A stretch of DNA of 64,000 bases, from NCBI GenBank assembly GCA_963814055.1, contig CAWFBJ010000017.1, positions 558,001 through 622,000 on the forward strand, given 5' to 3'. The DNA is from AWTP1-13 sp963814055 (GTDB lineage Bacteria > Pseudomonadota > Alphaproteobacteria > Rhizobiales > Hyphomicrobiaceae). The position numbers and the translations under genes were made by a program. Of this stretch, positions 15,350 through 26,955 are shown one piece after another. Position 1 is the stretch's first letter. The number at the start of each line of letters is the position of its first letter. The notes under the pieces were generated by a model, which was not told the DNA's origin, searched no databases, and saw only the letters and a program-made list of their open reading frames with translations.

Positions 15350-16240
15350 TTACATGTTGCGCGCGAGGCGCGGGTCGAGCGCGTCGCGCAATCCGTCGCC
15401 CAGCATGTTGACCGACAGGACGGCCAGCGACAGGAAAATGCCGGGGAAGAAGATCAGGTAGTTGGCGATCTGGAACAGCGAGCGGCCCTCGGCCATGATG
15501 TTGCCCCAGCTCGGAATATTGGGCGGCGTGCCGGCGCCCAGGAACGACAGGATGGCTTCCGTCAGCATCGCCGAGGCGCAGATGTAGGTGGCCTGGACCA
15601 GCAGCGGCGCGATGGTATTGGGCAGGATGTGACGCACGAGGATGCGGGGCGTGCGCGTGCCCGAGGCGATGGCGGCCTCGACATAGGGCTGTTCGCGCAA
15701 CGTCAGGACGAGACTGCGGATGAGACGCACCACGCGCGGGATCTCGGTGATGGTGATGGCGAGGATGACGTTTTCCAGGCTCGCCTTGGTCAGCGCCATC
15801 AGCGCGATCGCGAGCAGGATGCCGGGGATCGACATCAGCCCGTCCATGACGCGCATGATGATGCCGTCGAGCCAGCGCACGAAGCCCGTCACCAGTCCGA
15901 TGGTGAGCCCGATCAAGGTGGCAAACAGGGCAACCGACAGGCCAACGGTCAGCGAGACGCGCGCGCCATAGACGACGCGGCTGTAGATGTCGCGGCCCAG
16001 CATGTCGGTGCCGAACCAGTAGGCTTCCGACGGCTTGCGCAGCCGCCGGACCGGCGAGATCGCCTGCGGATCGATGGTGCCAAGAAATGGCGCGAAGATC
16101 GCCATGGCGATCAGCAGGAGCAGCACAATGGCGCCGATGATGGCGGTCGGATGCCGGCGCAGCGCGTCCTTGATGCGCAGCCAGGTCGGGGACCGGCTCA
16201 CGGCCGGAGGATTGGCAATGCTGTCAGCGGTGGCGGCCAT
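15350..16240 (-). CDS. dppC: Peptide ABC transporter permease (DppC type)
   Basis: 296 residues, inner-membrane permease. N-terminal cytoplasmic segment (PTWLRIKDALRRHPTA), then TM1 and the OppC_N pattern FGTDMLGRDIYSRVVYGARV. The transport domain has the EAA loop PYVEAAIASGTRTPRILVRH and ends LGDGLRDALDPRLARNM, typical of DppC. ATG at 16240 overlaps the dppB stop by one base (TGATG). An open frame extends upstream of this start but is antisense-free shadow of dppB. Confidence 0.9.
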   Translation of the reverse strand: MAATADSIANPPAVSRSPTWLRIKDALRRHPTAIIGAIVLLLLIAMAIFAPFLGTIDPQAISPVRRLRKPSEAYWFGTDMLGRDIYSRVVYGARVSLTVGLSVALFATLIGLTIGLVTGFVRWLDGIIMRVMDGLMSIPGILLAIALMALTKASLENVILAITITEIPRVVRLIRSLVLTLREQPYVEAAIASGTRTPRILVRHILPNTIAPLLVQATYICASAMLTEAILSFLGAGTPPNIPSWGNIMAEGRSLFQIANYLIFFPGIFLSLAVLSVNMLGDGLRDALDPRLARNM

Positions 16241-17181
16241 CAGTACTGTATCCGCGGATCGAACAGCCGGTAGGACAGGTCCACGAGCAGATTGACGACT
16301 ACGTAGATTGCCGAGAACAACAGGATCACGCCCTGGATGACGGGGTAGTCGCGGCGGATGATGGCATCGACGGTCAAACGGCCGATGCCCGGCATGGCGA
16401 ACACGGTTTCGGTGACCACGACACCCGAGATCAGCAGCGCGATGCCGATGCCGATGATGGTGACGATCGGCACCGCCGCGTTCTTGAGCGCGTGCTGCAT
16501 CAGCACGGCGTTGGGTGCCAGGCCCTTGGCGTGGGCGGTGCGCACATAATCCTGCGCCAGCACATCCAGCATGGTGGCGCGCGTGATGCGGGCGATCAGC
16601 GCGATGTAGATGGTGCCGAGCGCGATCGAGGGCAGGATGAGGTGGCTGAGCCAGGGCCAGAAACCCTCGCTGATCGGCGTATAGCCCTGCACGGGCAGCC
16701 AATCGAGCTCGATCGCGAACAGGTAGATCAGCAGATAGGCGAGCACGAACACGGGTATCGAAAAGCCGAGCACCGAGAACAGCATCACCAGCCGATCGAC
16801 GAACTTGCCGGCCTTCCATGCGCCGATCACGCCGAGGGGCACGGCCACCACGATGGAGACGATCAGCGTGCAAATCGCCAGCGACAGCGTCGGCTCGACG
16901 CGCTGTGCGATCAGGCGGGTGACGGGCAGGTTGGTGAAGATGGAAATGCCGAGGTCGCCATGCAGCACGGCCCAGGCCCAGGTGCCAAAGCGCGTCCAGA
17001 ACGGCTCGTCGAGACCGAGCTTCTGGCGGATGCGCTCGATGTCCTCGCTGGTGGCGATGTCGCCGGCGATCACGGCAGCGGGATCACCGGGCGTCAGGTA
17101 GAGCAGCGAGAACACGAAGAAAGCGACCATCCCGATGACCGGGATGGTCGCAAGCACGCGCCGAATGAGGTAGCTCAGCAT
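16240..17181 (-). CDS. dppB: Peptide ABC transporter permease (DppB type)
   Basis: 313 residues with six membrane segments. N-terminus MLSYLIRRVLATIPVIGMVA and the LTPGDPAAVIAG motif are characteristic of DppB. The EAA loop reads DYVRTAHAKGLAPNAVLMQH and the C-terminus ends YRLFDPRIQY. Partner of dppC; lies 10 bp after the binding-protein gene. Confidence 0.92.
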   Translation of the reverse strand: MLSYLIRRVLATIPVIGMVAFFVFSLLYLTPGDPAAVIAGDIATSEDIERIRQKLGLDEPFWTRFGTWAWAVLHGDLGISIFTNLPVTRLIAQRVEPTLSLAICTLIVSIVVAVPLGVIGAWKAGKFVDRLVMLFSVLGFSIPVFVLAYLLIYLFAIELDWLPVQGYTPISEGFWPWLSHLILPSIALGTIYIALIARITRATMLDVLAQDYVRTAHAKGLAPNAVLMQHALKNAAVPIVTIIGIGIALLISGVVVTETVFAMPGIGRLTVDAIIRRDYPVIQGVILLFSAIYVVVNLLVDLSYRLFDPRIQY

Positions 17182-17191
17182 TGCGCTCGGG

Positions 17192-18790
17192 TTATTTCTT
17201 CTCGACGTTCCAGAGGAAGGCGATCGGCGAGATCAACAGACCTGAGATGTTGCTGCGATAGGCGGTCGGGATGATGAACTGGGCCGTCGGGATGAACGGC
17301 ACCGATTCCCAGCTATGCCTCTGCATATCGTCGATCAGTTTCTTCTGCGTGCCGGGCTCGGTCGCGTCGAACCAGGCGGTGCGCAGCTCCTCCATCTTGG
17401 GGTCTGTCGGCCAGCCGAACCAGGACTTCTCGCCGATGCCCCGCAGCGGATAGTTGATCGCCGGATTGGCCATATCCGGACCGACAAGCCAGGTGTGGAA
17501 GATGTTCCACCCGCCCTTGTCGATCGGCTCCTTCACGGCGCGCCGGCTGATCAGCGTGCCCCAGTCGTTGGCCGCCAGCTCGGCGTTGAGACCCGCACTC
17601 CTCAGGATATCGAGCGTCACCAGGCCCTGGCTGTGTACGATCGGCTGGTCGGTGGCCGAGAGGATGACGATCTTCTCGCCCTTGTAGCCGGCCTCCTTGA
17701 TCAGCTCCTTGGCCTTGGCCAGATCGCGCTTTCCGGTCAGAACCTCCGAGCCGACCTTACTTTCGGCCGGTGACCCGCACGAAAAGAATGACGGACAAGG
17801 GCGGCCGTTCTTGGCATCGCCGGCGATCGCCAGCGCGTAGTCCTGCTGGTTGACGAGATACAGCACCGCCTGCCGCATCTTAGGATTGTTGAAGGGCGGA
17901 TGCAGCTGGTTGAAGCGGATCATGCCCATCGAGCCCAGCGGATCGGTATTCTCGATCTTGATGTCCTTGTTCTTGGTCAGCAGGGGCACGAGATCGGGCG
18001 GCACCATCTGCCACCAGTCCACCTCGCCGGCATTGAGCGCAGCGGCGGCCGTGGCCGAGTCCGGGATATAGATCCACTCGACGCGATCGACTTTCACGAC
18101 CTTGCCGCCTGAGGCCCACGAAGACGGCTCCTTGCGCGGCACGTAGTCGGTGTTCTTGACGTAAACCACCTTGTTGCCGGGCACCCATTCCTCTTTCACG
18201 AACTTGAAGGGACCCGAGCCGATGGTTTCCTTGACCTGCTCGAACGCGTCGGTCTTGGCGACGCGCTCCGGCATGATGAAGGGCACGTTGGAGGACGGCT
18301 TGCCGAGCGCATCGAGCGTGAGCGCAAACGGCCGCTTCAGCGTCAGCGTGAAGGTTTTGTCGTCGACGACCGTCCACTTCTCGGTGAGTTCGGCAAGGCG
18401 CTGGCCGAGCGCATCGCGCTTCGCCCAGCGTTCGATCGAAGCGATGCAGTCCGCCGAGCGCACCGCCTGACCGTCGTGGAACTTGAGCCCCTCGCGCAGC
18501 GTGAAGGTGTACGTGAGCTTGTCGTCGCTCAAAGTCCACTTCTCGACCATCTGCGGCTGGACTTCGAACTTCTCGTTCACCGAGAACAGCGTGTCGTAGA
18601 CCATGTAGCCGTAGTTGCGCGTGATGTAGGCCGTCGTCGCGATCGGATCGAGAATGCGCAGATCCGCTTCCGGCACGAATTTCAGCGTCTTCTGCTGCGC
18701 TGATGCTGGCGGAGCGATGAACGCGCTCCCGGCGAATATAGTCGCCAGCAAGAGCGCAGAGAGCAGCCCTCGGATCTTGGCGGTTGTCAT
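17192..18790 (-). CDS. Peptide/opine ABC transporter substrate-binding protein (SBP family 5)
   Basis: 532 residues, periplasmic receptor that delivers ligand to the permeases. ATG at 18790 follows AAAGGGGAC. A Sec signal peptide of about 32 residues ends PPASAQQ. SBP_bac_5 features: LKFVPEADLRILDPIATTAY, YTFTLREGLKFHDG, ETIGSGPFKF. The family is usually 500-550 residues, so it is complete. First gene of the operon, so the promoter lies in 18791-18900. The ligand is not predictable; the two-domain-plus fold serves peptides, nickel, glutathione or opines. Confidence 0.9.
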   Translation of the reverse strand: MTTAKIRGLLSALLLATIFAGSAFIAPPASAQQKTLKFVPEADLRILDPIATTAYITRNYGYMVYDTLFSVNEKFEVQPQMVEKWTLSDDKLTYTFTLREGLKFHDGQAVRSADCIASIERWAKRDALGQRLAELTEKWTVVDDKTFTLTLKRPFALTLDALGKPSSNVPFIMPERVAKTDAFEQVKETIGSGPFKFVKEEWVPGNKVVYVKNTDYVPRKEPSSWASGGKVVKVDRVEWIYIPDSATAAAALNAGEVDWWQMVPPDLVPLLTKNKDIKIENTDPLGSMGMIRFNQLHPPFNNPKMRQAVLYLVNQQDYALAIAGDAKNGRPCPSFFSCGSPAESKVGSEVLTGKRDLAKAKELIKEAGYKGEKIVILSATDQPIVHSQGLVTLDILRSAGLNAELAANDWGTLISRRAVKEPIDKGGWNIFHTWLVGPDMANPAINYPLRGIGEKSWFGWPTDPKMEELRTAWFDATEPGTQKKLIDDMQRHSWESVPFIPTAQFIIPTAYRSNISGLLISPIAFLWNVEKK

Positions 18791-19186
18791 AGATGTCCCC
18801 TTTGCGTGCGACGAGTATACATTCCGTGGCTCTGACGGCACGGCTTGGCACATGTTAATGGGCCTCCAGGATCGGCACCAGACGCAAATTCGGGCAACCT
18901 GCTTGCTGATCGCTCAGCTAAGCCTTTATGCAGGCACGCCTAAAGGACACGGACTGCCCTTCGAGCCGGCGAAATTCTCAATGTCGCAGAGGTCACATGA
19001 CCGTCTGTAGAGCTGCCAGCGCCGTCCTTGCATTTTTGAGGTTTGGATAGGACGCACACCTATCGGTGTGCATTCCGCAACGGACATCGGCCGCTGCCCC
19101 CAGCCTGGTTTCCACTACGTGGCGTGAACTTCCTCACGAGCCGCCGCGACTAACGATTGGTCCCCATCGAACCAACGGAGGTCGCG
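18791..19186. other. Divergent intergenic region
   Basis: 396 bp holding the promoters of the transporter operon (leftward) and of the large secreted protein (rightward). A 7-bp hairpin GCACACC-TATC-GGTGTGC lies at 19054-19071. No gene seen. Confidence 0.4.
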
Positions 19187-21187
19187 ATGTTGCTGAAAAC
19201 CCAAGCTGCTACGATGGGCGCCTGCCTTGCGGCGGCCGCGATGCTCGTTGCACCGATTCCGACGGCCACGGTGGCGCATGCCGATACGCCTCACCCCTTC
19301 ACCAGCGCGTCGATCAAGTGGCAGCCTTCGCGCGGGCTACCGGCGACGATGTTCGTGGAGCACGACGGCTCCAAATACACTCATGTCGGGCCATTGAGCG
19401 TCCGCTTCCACATCCACGCGCACGTCAAATCCGGCCACCGCATCTTCGGCTACGTGGTGACACTGGGTGATGTGAACAGCTTGGTCGCCGAGGCTCCCGA
19501 AGGATCGTTCGGCGCAACAGATGGCACCTACAACAGGACCATCGACAGGAGCGTCAACTTCTCCCAGGCGCCCGGCGGGATCAACTCCATGCTCGCCGTC
19601 AAAGACTGCAACGGCGCGTTCGGCGAACTGCCGACGGTGGACCAACCGCTCGGCAGCCAGACACTCGTTCCCGTCTCCGCCGGTTTCAGCGCGGGAAAAT
19701 GGCAGGGTACGAGTTTTCAGGCGCACGGCTTCTGGTACCCGGATGCAGCCTCGAGCCGTCCCGCCATCGCGACGGGCAACGTCGCCGTCCAGATCATCTG
19801 CCGCGGCAAGCCGGCGGAGCGTTCGGCAGAGCTGCAGCCCAAGCCTCTGAACGTGGACATCCGCGTTGAACCACGCGGCGAAACCTGTCCGAAGGAAACG
19901 AAAGTCACCGCCTATGTCGACTACGCCGATAAGACCACGGCGCGCCTGAGATCGAACTACAACGGACAGACCGGCGGCTTCAGGGATGTCGAGACGCACG
20001 AGGTGACGTTCGGCGGCAAGACCTGGCATCGGGCCGAATTCACGTTCACCTACTACCTCGATCCGGGCCAGCACAAATTCCGCATCGAGGTCGAAAGCGG
20101 CCCCAAGAGCGAGTGGAAGACGGTCGACATCGATTGCCCGCCCTTCAAGGTTCTCAGCACCTGGATGAAATACGAGGTCGAAGACAAGATGACCTGCTCC
20201 AAGAAGGTGGTCGAGACGGTCACCTTCAAGGCCACGCGCTCTGGCACGCTTGACTACGAGATCAAGCATCAGGGTGGGCTCGTGGTCCACAAGGGCCAGG
20301 CCGAAGTGAAACGCCAGGGGCTGGACTACGTCGCGGTCGCGACGCGCAACCTGACGATGAACGCGTTCGACGCGGAAATGATGGCCGACGTCAAGAACAG
20401 CGACGCCAATTCAGGCTGGGTGCGACTGAAAGTCGACTGCCTAGAGATCCTGGGCGGCACTCTCGATCTGCGCGATCCGAACGGCCAGGCCTGTCCGCGC
20501 CGGGCCGAGGCGGCCTTCAGCATCAAGACCAACATGGCCGGCCCCATTCCCTACAGGCTCGATTGCACCGGAGACCGTTCCTGGTCGGGCACGGCGGATG
20601 CGCAGCCAACGGCGCCGGGCACTTTCATTGCAGTCGGCGTGCTGCCGTTCGACGTGAAGCACGACGAGCAGATCAGTTGCGCCCTGAAGACCGAACTGCA
20701 ATCGCCGCCCAAGATCGTCGCGCTGAGGGGGCGTCACTATCCCTGCGTCAAGCGCAACGTCGATCCGGCACCGGGAGGGTTCGTCTCCGATCCACGACCT
20801 CCGACCGTGCAGCCGGACGGGCCACGCGTCGTCGTCGATCCGCCCAGGCCGGTGTGTGTTGGCGGCCGCATCGTGACGACCGGTAGCAGGCCGATGCGCC
20901 ATTCCTGCCGCTGCCCCAACGGCCAGACCACGGAAGCAACCGGTCCGCACAGCTATCGCTGCCTGGGCAAGACGCCGGTCAGCATCTCGTGCGCCGGCGG
21001 GACGGTCAGAAGCGGCCAGTGCATCTGCCCTTCGACCATGACAAAGGTTGCGGCGGGAGCGAACGCATGGCGCTGCATGCGGAAGGCGGAGACTACGTCC
21101 TCCAGGTTCAAGATGCCGCCGCCACGGGTATCGGCGAGCCGGGCCCCAGCGCGCCTTTCGCAGAAACCCGGCCAAGGCCCGAGGTGA
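19187..21187 (+). CDS. Large Cys-rich secreted protein, multi-domain, unknown
   Basis: 666 residues. ATG 19187 behind GGAGG. A signal peptide of about 33 residues ends TVAHADT. The mature chain appears built of repeated beta-sandwich modules, each closing on a lone cysteine: WKTVDIDCPPF, WVRLKVDCLEIL and VAVQIICRGKPA are similar strand-ends, with partner cysteines at ETCPKETKV, KMTCSKKVVET and QACPRRAEAAF. A proline-rich linker (about 545-575) leads to a C-terminal Cys-rich part (VCVGGRIVTTGSRPMRHSCR, CAGGTVRSGQCICP) like EGF-type or small disulfide domains. No enzyme motif. Probably a periplasmic or surface binding protein; not recognised as a named family. Confidence 0.7.
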   Translation: MLLKTQAATMGACLAAAAMLVAPIPTATVAHADTPHPFTSASIKWQPSRGLPATMFVEHDGSKYTHVGPLSVRFHIHAHVKSGHRIFGYVVTLGDVNSLVAEAPEGSFGATDGTYNRTIDRSVNFSQAPGGINSMLAVKDCNGAFGELPTVDQPLGSQTLVPVSAGFSAGKWQGTSFQAHGFWYPDAASSRPAIATGNVAVQIICRGKPAERSAELQPKPLNVDIRVEPRGETCPKETKVTAYVDYADKTTARLRSNYNGQTGGFRDVETHEVTFGGKTWHRAEFTFTYYLDPGQHKFRIEVESGPKSEWKTVDIDCPPFKVLSTWMKYEVEDKMTCSKKVVETVTFKATRSGTLDYEIKHQGGLVVHKGQAEVKRQGLDYVAVATRNLTMNAFDAEMMADVKNSDANSGWVRLKVDCLEILGGTLDLRDPNGQACPRRAEAAFSIKTNMAGPIPYRLDCTGDRSWSGTADAQPTAPGTFIAVGVLPFDVKHDEQISCALKTELQSPPKIVALRGRHYPCVKRNVDPAPGGFVSDPRPPTVQPDGPRVVVDPPRPVCVGGRIVTTGSRPMRHSCRCPNGQTTEATGPHSYRCLGKTPVSISCAGGTVRSGQCICPSTMTKVAAGANAWRCMRKAETTSSRFKMPPPRVSASRAPARLSQKPGQGPR

Positions 21188-21259
21188 AGGAGCACACAGC
21201 CACGCCGTCATCGCAGCCAAGGGCACCGCTGCAAGTGCGCGGAGGTGTACCCCGGAAAC

Positions 21260-21673
21260 TCAGTTCCCCGTTCTCGTCAGTTCGAAGGCGCCGCAACCTG
21301 CGTTTTCGACGGTGCCGATCAACTGCCGTCCCTGCAGCACGCCGCGCAGATTTGCAAACTCGTATCCTGGCGGCTGATCGATCCATCGCGTCCCCTGCAC
21401 GTCGACGCGCAGGCTTGCCGGATCGAAGCTGACGGCAACTTCGTAGTCACCGCGCGCAGGGCGAGGATTGTCCGGGGTCGGATAGAAGCGAAAATTGCCT
21501 TTGAGATCATTCGGTGCGTGGCCAGCAATGGTGAGCGTGAGACCAGTCGGACCTTGAGGGCACTCGTATGTGCCTTGCCAAGTCCCGGTAATCGCGCCCT
21601 GCGCGCCAGCGCCCATTGAGGTACCGGACAAGGCGATCAGGGCAACCACAAGGGCTCCGACCCATCTCGACAT
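21260..21673 (-). CDS. Small secreted protein of unknown function
   Basis: 137 residues, ATG at 21673. The signal peptide ends near SMGAGAQG. The mature part opens TGTWQGTYECPQGPTGLTLT, has a central PDNPRPARGDYEVAVSFDP, and ends LIGTVENAGCGAFELTRTGN; the two cysteines (after TYE and near the end) could form a disulfide. Lipocalin-like beta-barrel proteins with a GxWxGxYxC start are frequent in Hyphomicrobiales, none with known role. Lies between the large secreted protein and the acyl-CoA synthetase, transcribed with the latter strand. Confidence 0.65.
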   Translation of the reverse strand: MSRWVGALVVALIALSGTSMGAGAQGAITGTWQGTYECPQGPTGLTLTIAGHAPNDLKGNFRFYPTPDNPRPARGDYEVAVSFDPASLRVDVQGTRWIDQPPGYEFANLRGVLQGRQLIGTVENAGCGAFELTRTGN

Positions 21674-21700
21674 TACTGGACTCCGAATGGACCTTGCCCG

Positions 21701-23338
21701 CTACGCCGGCAGCTTGTAGTCCGCGAATTTGGCGCGCAGATCTTTCTTCGAGATCTTGCCCGTGGCCGTCATCGGCAGGGCATCCACGAACACGACGTCA
21801 TCGGGCATCTGCCACTTGGCGATCTTGGAGGCGAGCACGTCGAGGATCTCGGCCTTGGTGGGTTCGGCGCCCGGCGCCTTCACCGCCACCAGCAACGGCC
21901 GTTCGTCCCACTTGGGATGCGGCACGCCGATCACGGCGCAGTTGGCGAGACCCTTGCAGGCGAGAGCGGCGTTCTCCACGTCGATGGAACTGATCCACTC
22001 GCCGCCGGATTTCACCAGGTCCTTGGTGCGATCGACGATCAGCAGCCACTGATCGGGCGTGATTTTCGCGACATCGCCGGTGCCGAACCAGCCCTCGCTG
22101 TCGATCTGCTTGCGGCCGGCTTCCTCGTTGTTGAAGTAACCCGACACGATGGTGGAGCCGCGCACGAACAGCTCGCCCGAGGTCTGGCCGTCCGCGGGCG
22201 CGCGGTTGCCTTTCTCGTCGATGACCTTGAGATCGACGCCGAACATGCGCCGGCCCTGCTTGGCGCTGAGCTTCGCCCGCTCCATCGGCGGCAGTTTCTG
22301 CTCCTCCGGCCGGAATACCGTGAGCGTGCCGACAGGGCTCATTTCCGTCATGCCCCAGCCGTGCGTGACCTCGATGTCGTAGTCGCGCGTCAGCGTATCG
22401 ATCATCGCCTGCGGCACAGCCGAGCCGCCGCTCAGGATCTGACGCAGGTTCTTCGGTTTGCGGCCGCGTTTCTTGAACTCGTCGATCAGGCCGAGCCAGA
22501 CAGTCGGTACGCCCCAGCCGGCGTCTACGCCCTCGCTCTCCATCAGGTCGTACAGCGTCGGTCCGTCGAGCTTGGCGCCGGGCAGGATGAATTTGCAGCC
22601 CGTCAGCGGCGTGATGTAGGGCAGGCTCCACGCATTGGCGTGGAACAGCGGCACCACCGGCAGGATCGTGCGGTTGTGCGCAAACAAATCCGGGCGCGTG
22701 GCGATGAGGAAAAACGTGTGCAGCAGCATCGAGCGGTTGGAATAAAGCACGCCCTTGGGTTCGCCAGTGGTGCCGGACGTGTAGCAAAGCGCGCAGGCGG
22801 CGTTCTCGTCGAACTCCGGCCACTCGAAGGCGCTCGGCATTTCGGCGAGCAGTCCCTCGTAGCACAGCAGGCCGTTGAGCTGACCGTTGGCGGGCATGTG
22901 CTCGCGGTCGGTCATCAGGGTGTAGGTCTTGATGGTCTTGAGCGCGGGCTTCAGCTTCTCCACCAGCGGCAGGAAGGTGAGATCGAAGAACAGCGCCGTG
23001 TCTTCGGCATGGTTGGCGATGTAGGTGATCTGCTCGGGAAACAGCCGCGGATTGATGGTGTGGCAGACCGCGCCGATGCCGGCGATGGCATAATAGAGTT
23101 CGAAATGGCGGTAGCCGTTCCAGGCCAGGGTCGCGACCCGGTCGCCCGGTTTGATGCCGAGGCCGATCAGGGCGTTGGCCAGCTTGCCGATGCGTTCGCG
23201 GGAGGCTGCATAGCCGTAGCGGTGAATGCCGCCTTCGACCGTGTTGGATACGATCTCCACATCGGGATAGACGTCGGCTGCATAGTCGATCACGCTCGAG
23301 ACCAGCAGCGGCCGGTCCATCATAATCCCGCGCAGCAT
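21701..23338 (-). CDS. Acyl-CoA synthetase (medium/long-chain fatty-acid-CoA ligase)
   Basis: 545 residues. Activates fatty acids by adenylation and CoA transfer, feeding beta-oxidation. ANL-family motifs: CYTSGTTGEPKGVLYS (P-loop), GWGMTEMSPVG (A5), GWFGTGDVAKI (A7), DRTKDLVKSGGEWIS (A8 hinge) and the catalytic lysine near the end in TATGKISKKDLR. Start ATG 23338 is preceded by GGAGGATAAG; the frame stays open further upstream only because it runs antisense to the next gene. It is divergent from the FadB-like gene, 111 bp away, a sensible pairing of activation and oxidation. Relatives are annotated as FadD3/alkK type. Confidence 0.9.
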   Translation of the reverse strand: MLRGIMMDRPLLVSSVIDYAADVYPDVEIVSNTVEGGIHRYGYAASRERIGKLANALIGLGIKPGDRVATLAWNGYRHFELYYAIAGIGAVCHTINPRLFPEQITYIANHAEDTALFFDLTFLPLVEKLKPALKTIKTYTLMTDREHMPANGQLNGLLCYEGLLAEMPSAFEWPEFDENAACALCYTSGTTGEPKGVLYSNRSMLLHTFFLIATRPDLFAHNRTILPVVPLFHANAWSLPYITPLTGCKFILPGAKLDGPTLYDLMESEGVDAGWGVPTVWLGLIDEFKKRGRKPKNLRQILSGGSAVPQAMIDTLTRDYDIEVTHGWGMTEMSPVGTLTVFRPEEQKLPPMERAKLSAKQGRRMFGVDLKVIDEKGNRAPADGQTSGELFVRGSTIVSGYFNNEEAGRKQIDSEGWFGTGDVAKITPDQWLLIVDRTKDLVKSGGEWISSIDVENAALACKGLANCAVIGVPHPKWDERPLLVAVKAPGAEPTKAEILDVLASKIAKWQMPDDVVFVDALPMTATGKISKKDLRAKFADYKLPA

Positions 23339-23449
23339 TGCCTTATCCTCCCTGGAATGCTTTGTGCCGGCAGAGTAACCTTTACGTAAGGCCCCCGCCA
23401 AGCCGGGGCTTGCCGAACCAACATACTGGGTAAAAGAAGGAGCGCACCC

Positions 23450-25542
<2,093 letters not shown>

Positions 25543-25546
25543 GCAA

Positions 25547-25655
25547 CCCGTCATCCCGGAAGCCGAGGCGCAGCCGAGGCTATCCGGGTCCCGCCGCAAG
25601 CGAACGGTCGCGTCAGAGCCCGGCTCCGCGCGACCGCTACGGCCGGGATGACGGG
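25547..25655. repeat. Dispersed palindromic repeat (CCGTCATCCCGG family), copy 3
   Basis: CCCGTCATCCCGGA at the left and CCGGGATGACGGG at the right, lying exactly between the convergent FadB-like and caspase-like genes. May serve as a shared 3'-end hairpin. Confidence 0.6.
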
Positions 25656-25681
25656 TGCTGGCTCGGGCACGTGCGTGAGAG

Positions 25682-26872
25682 CTACTTGGCCCCCTGCGCC
25701 AAGCCCACCTCCGCTTCGAGCTTGGCGATCTGATCGCTGAGTTTCTTGCGGTCCTCGTTGCGGCGGACCATCTGCAACTGGATGGCGCCCACTTCGCGGC
25801 TGGCCGCCGCCCGCGACGCGGGATCGCTGGCGGGATACTTGCGATGGGTCTCGAAAATGCGCTGCTGGTCGGCGCGGTTGGCCTCCTCGATCTGGCGGAT
25901 GCGCTCCTTGAACTGGGCAAGCTCCACCAGCTTCACGGTGTGCTGCGGATCGGATTTCTTTTTCAGCTCCTCTTCCACCTGCCGCAGCCGCTGCTGCAGT
26001 GCTTCGCTGTCGGACGGCGGCATCGCGGGCGCCGCCTTCGGCAGCGATCCCGGCGCCGAGGCCAGATGGAAATAGAAATCGCCCGTCAAGGCAGAGTGGT
26101 CCCACGGCACCTGCTTGCCGTTGGTCACGCTGAGCACCTCCTTGCGCACGTCGATCATGACGGCGGTGAGATTCCGCCCGGGCGCCTTGACGCCCTTGGC
26201 CAGTGCCGCCGTGAAGGGCGAATTGCGTCCCGAGCCGTCGAGCGCCACGTTCCCGGGCTGCGTCGAGTAGGCGATGAAGGTGCCGACGCCCGTCTGCACC
26301 TGCGCCAGCCCGCGGCCAACGCTGGCCGAGCGCGTGCCCATGGAGCGCGCCAGGTTGCGCCCCAGCGGATTGTCGCGGCAGGCATCGAGAAACACGATGT
26401 TGGTCTTGGTTTCGCGCTCCAGCTCCATCTGCTTGAGCACGAAATCCAGCGCCACCGCCTCGAAATCGAGATCGCGCTCGTTCTGCAGCTGCGCATCGAC
26501 CGGCACCAGGTAGTTGCGTCCGCCCACCTGCAGTCCGTGCCCGGCGTAGAAGAGAATGCCTGTATCGGCGTCGGCCAGCGCACGGGCGAAGTCGCGCACC
26601 TTCAGGTCGAAGGCCCGCTTGTCGAGGTCGAGCCCGAGCAGCACCTCGATGCCCACTTCTTTCAGCGCGGCCGCCATGTCGGCGGCATCGTTGGCGGGAT
26701 TGGTGAGCGGGCCCGCGTGCGCATAGGCCGAATTGCCGACGATCAGAGCGACGCGTTTCTGCGCGGCTGCAGGTTGAACAAAGACCAGCGCGGCGGCCGC
26801 AGCAACAATGAAATGTGTGGCGAAGGCTGTCATGCAGAAGGTAACGCAACGAGCCGATCGTTGGCGCATCAT
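25682..26872 (-). CDS. Secreted caspase-like protease (peptidase C14, metacaspase/paracaspase type) with coiled-coil tail
   Basis: 396 residues. A signal peptide (to about residue 38, QPAAAQ) places it in the periplasm. Residues 39-265 form the p20 fold: RVALIVGNSAYAHAGPLTNP, FYAGHG with catalytic His112, and FLDACRDNPLG with catalytic Cys165. The remaining residues, about 285-396, are strongly charged heptad-like helices (LQQRLRQVEEELKKKSDPQH) and should form a coiled coil. Substrate preference should be Arg/Lys or Asp at P1; it cannot be told here. Bacterial C14 proteases of this layout are usually of unknown role; no gasdermin or signalling partner is adjacent. Confidence 0.85.
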   Translation of the reverse strand: MMRQRSARCVTFCMTAFATHFIVAAAAALVFVQPAAAQKRVALIVGNSAYAHAGPLTNPANDAADMAAALKEVGIEVLLGLDLDKRAFDLKVRDFARALADADTGILFYAGHGLQVGGRNYLVPVDAQLQNERDLDFEAVALDFVLKQMELERETKTNIVFLDACRDNPLGRNLARSMGTRSASVGRGLAQVQTGVGTFIAYSTQPGNVALDGSGRNSPFTAALAKGVKAPGRNLTAVMIDVRKEVLSVTNGKQVPWDHSALTGDFYFHLASAPGSLPKAAPAMPPSDSEALQQRLRQVEEELKKKSDPQHTVKLVELAQFKERIRQIEEANRADQQRIFETHRKYPASDPASRAAASREVGAIQLQMVRRNEDRKKLSDQIAKLEAEVGLAQGAK

Positions 26873-26955
26873 GGCCGGTCCCTCTTTTCAGCTCCCGCCA
26901 TCTCCTCTCATCAGGCGATTTTGACAACTCCAAGACCAGGGCGTGACATCGCAGG

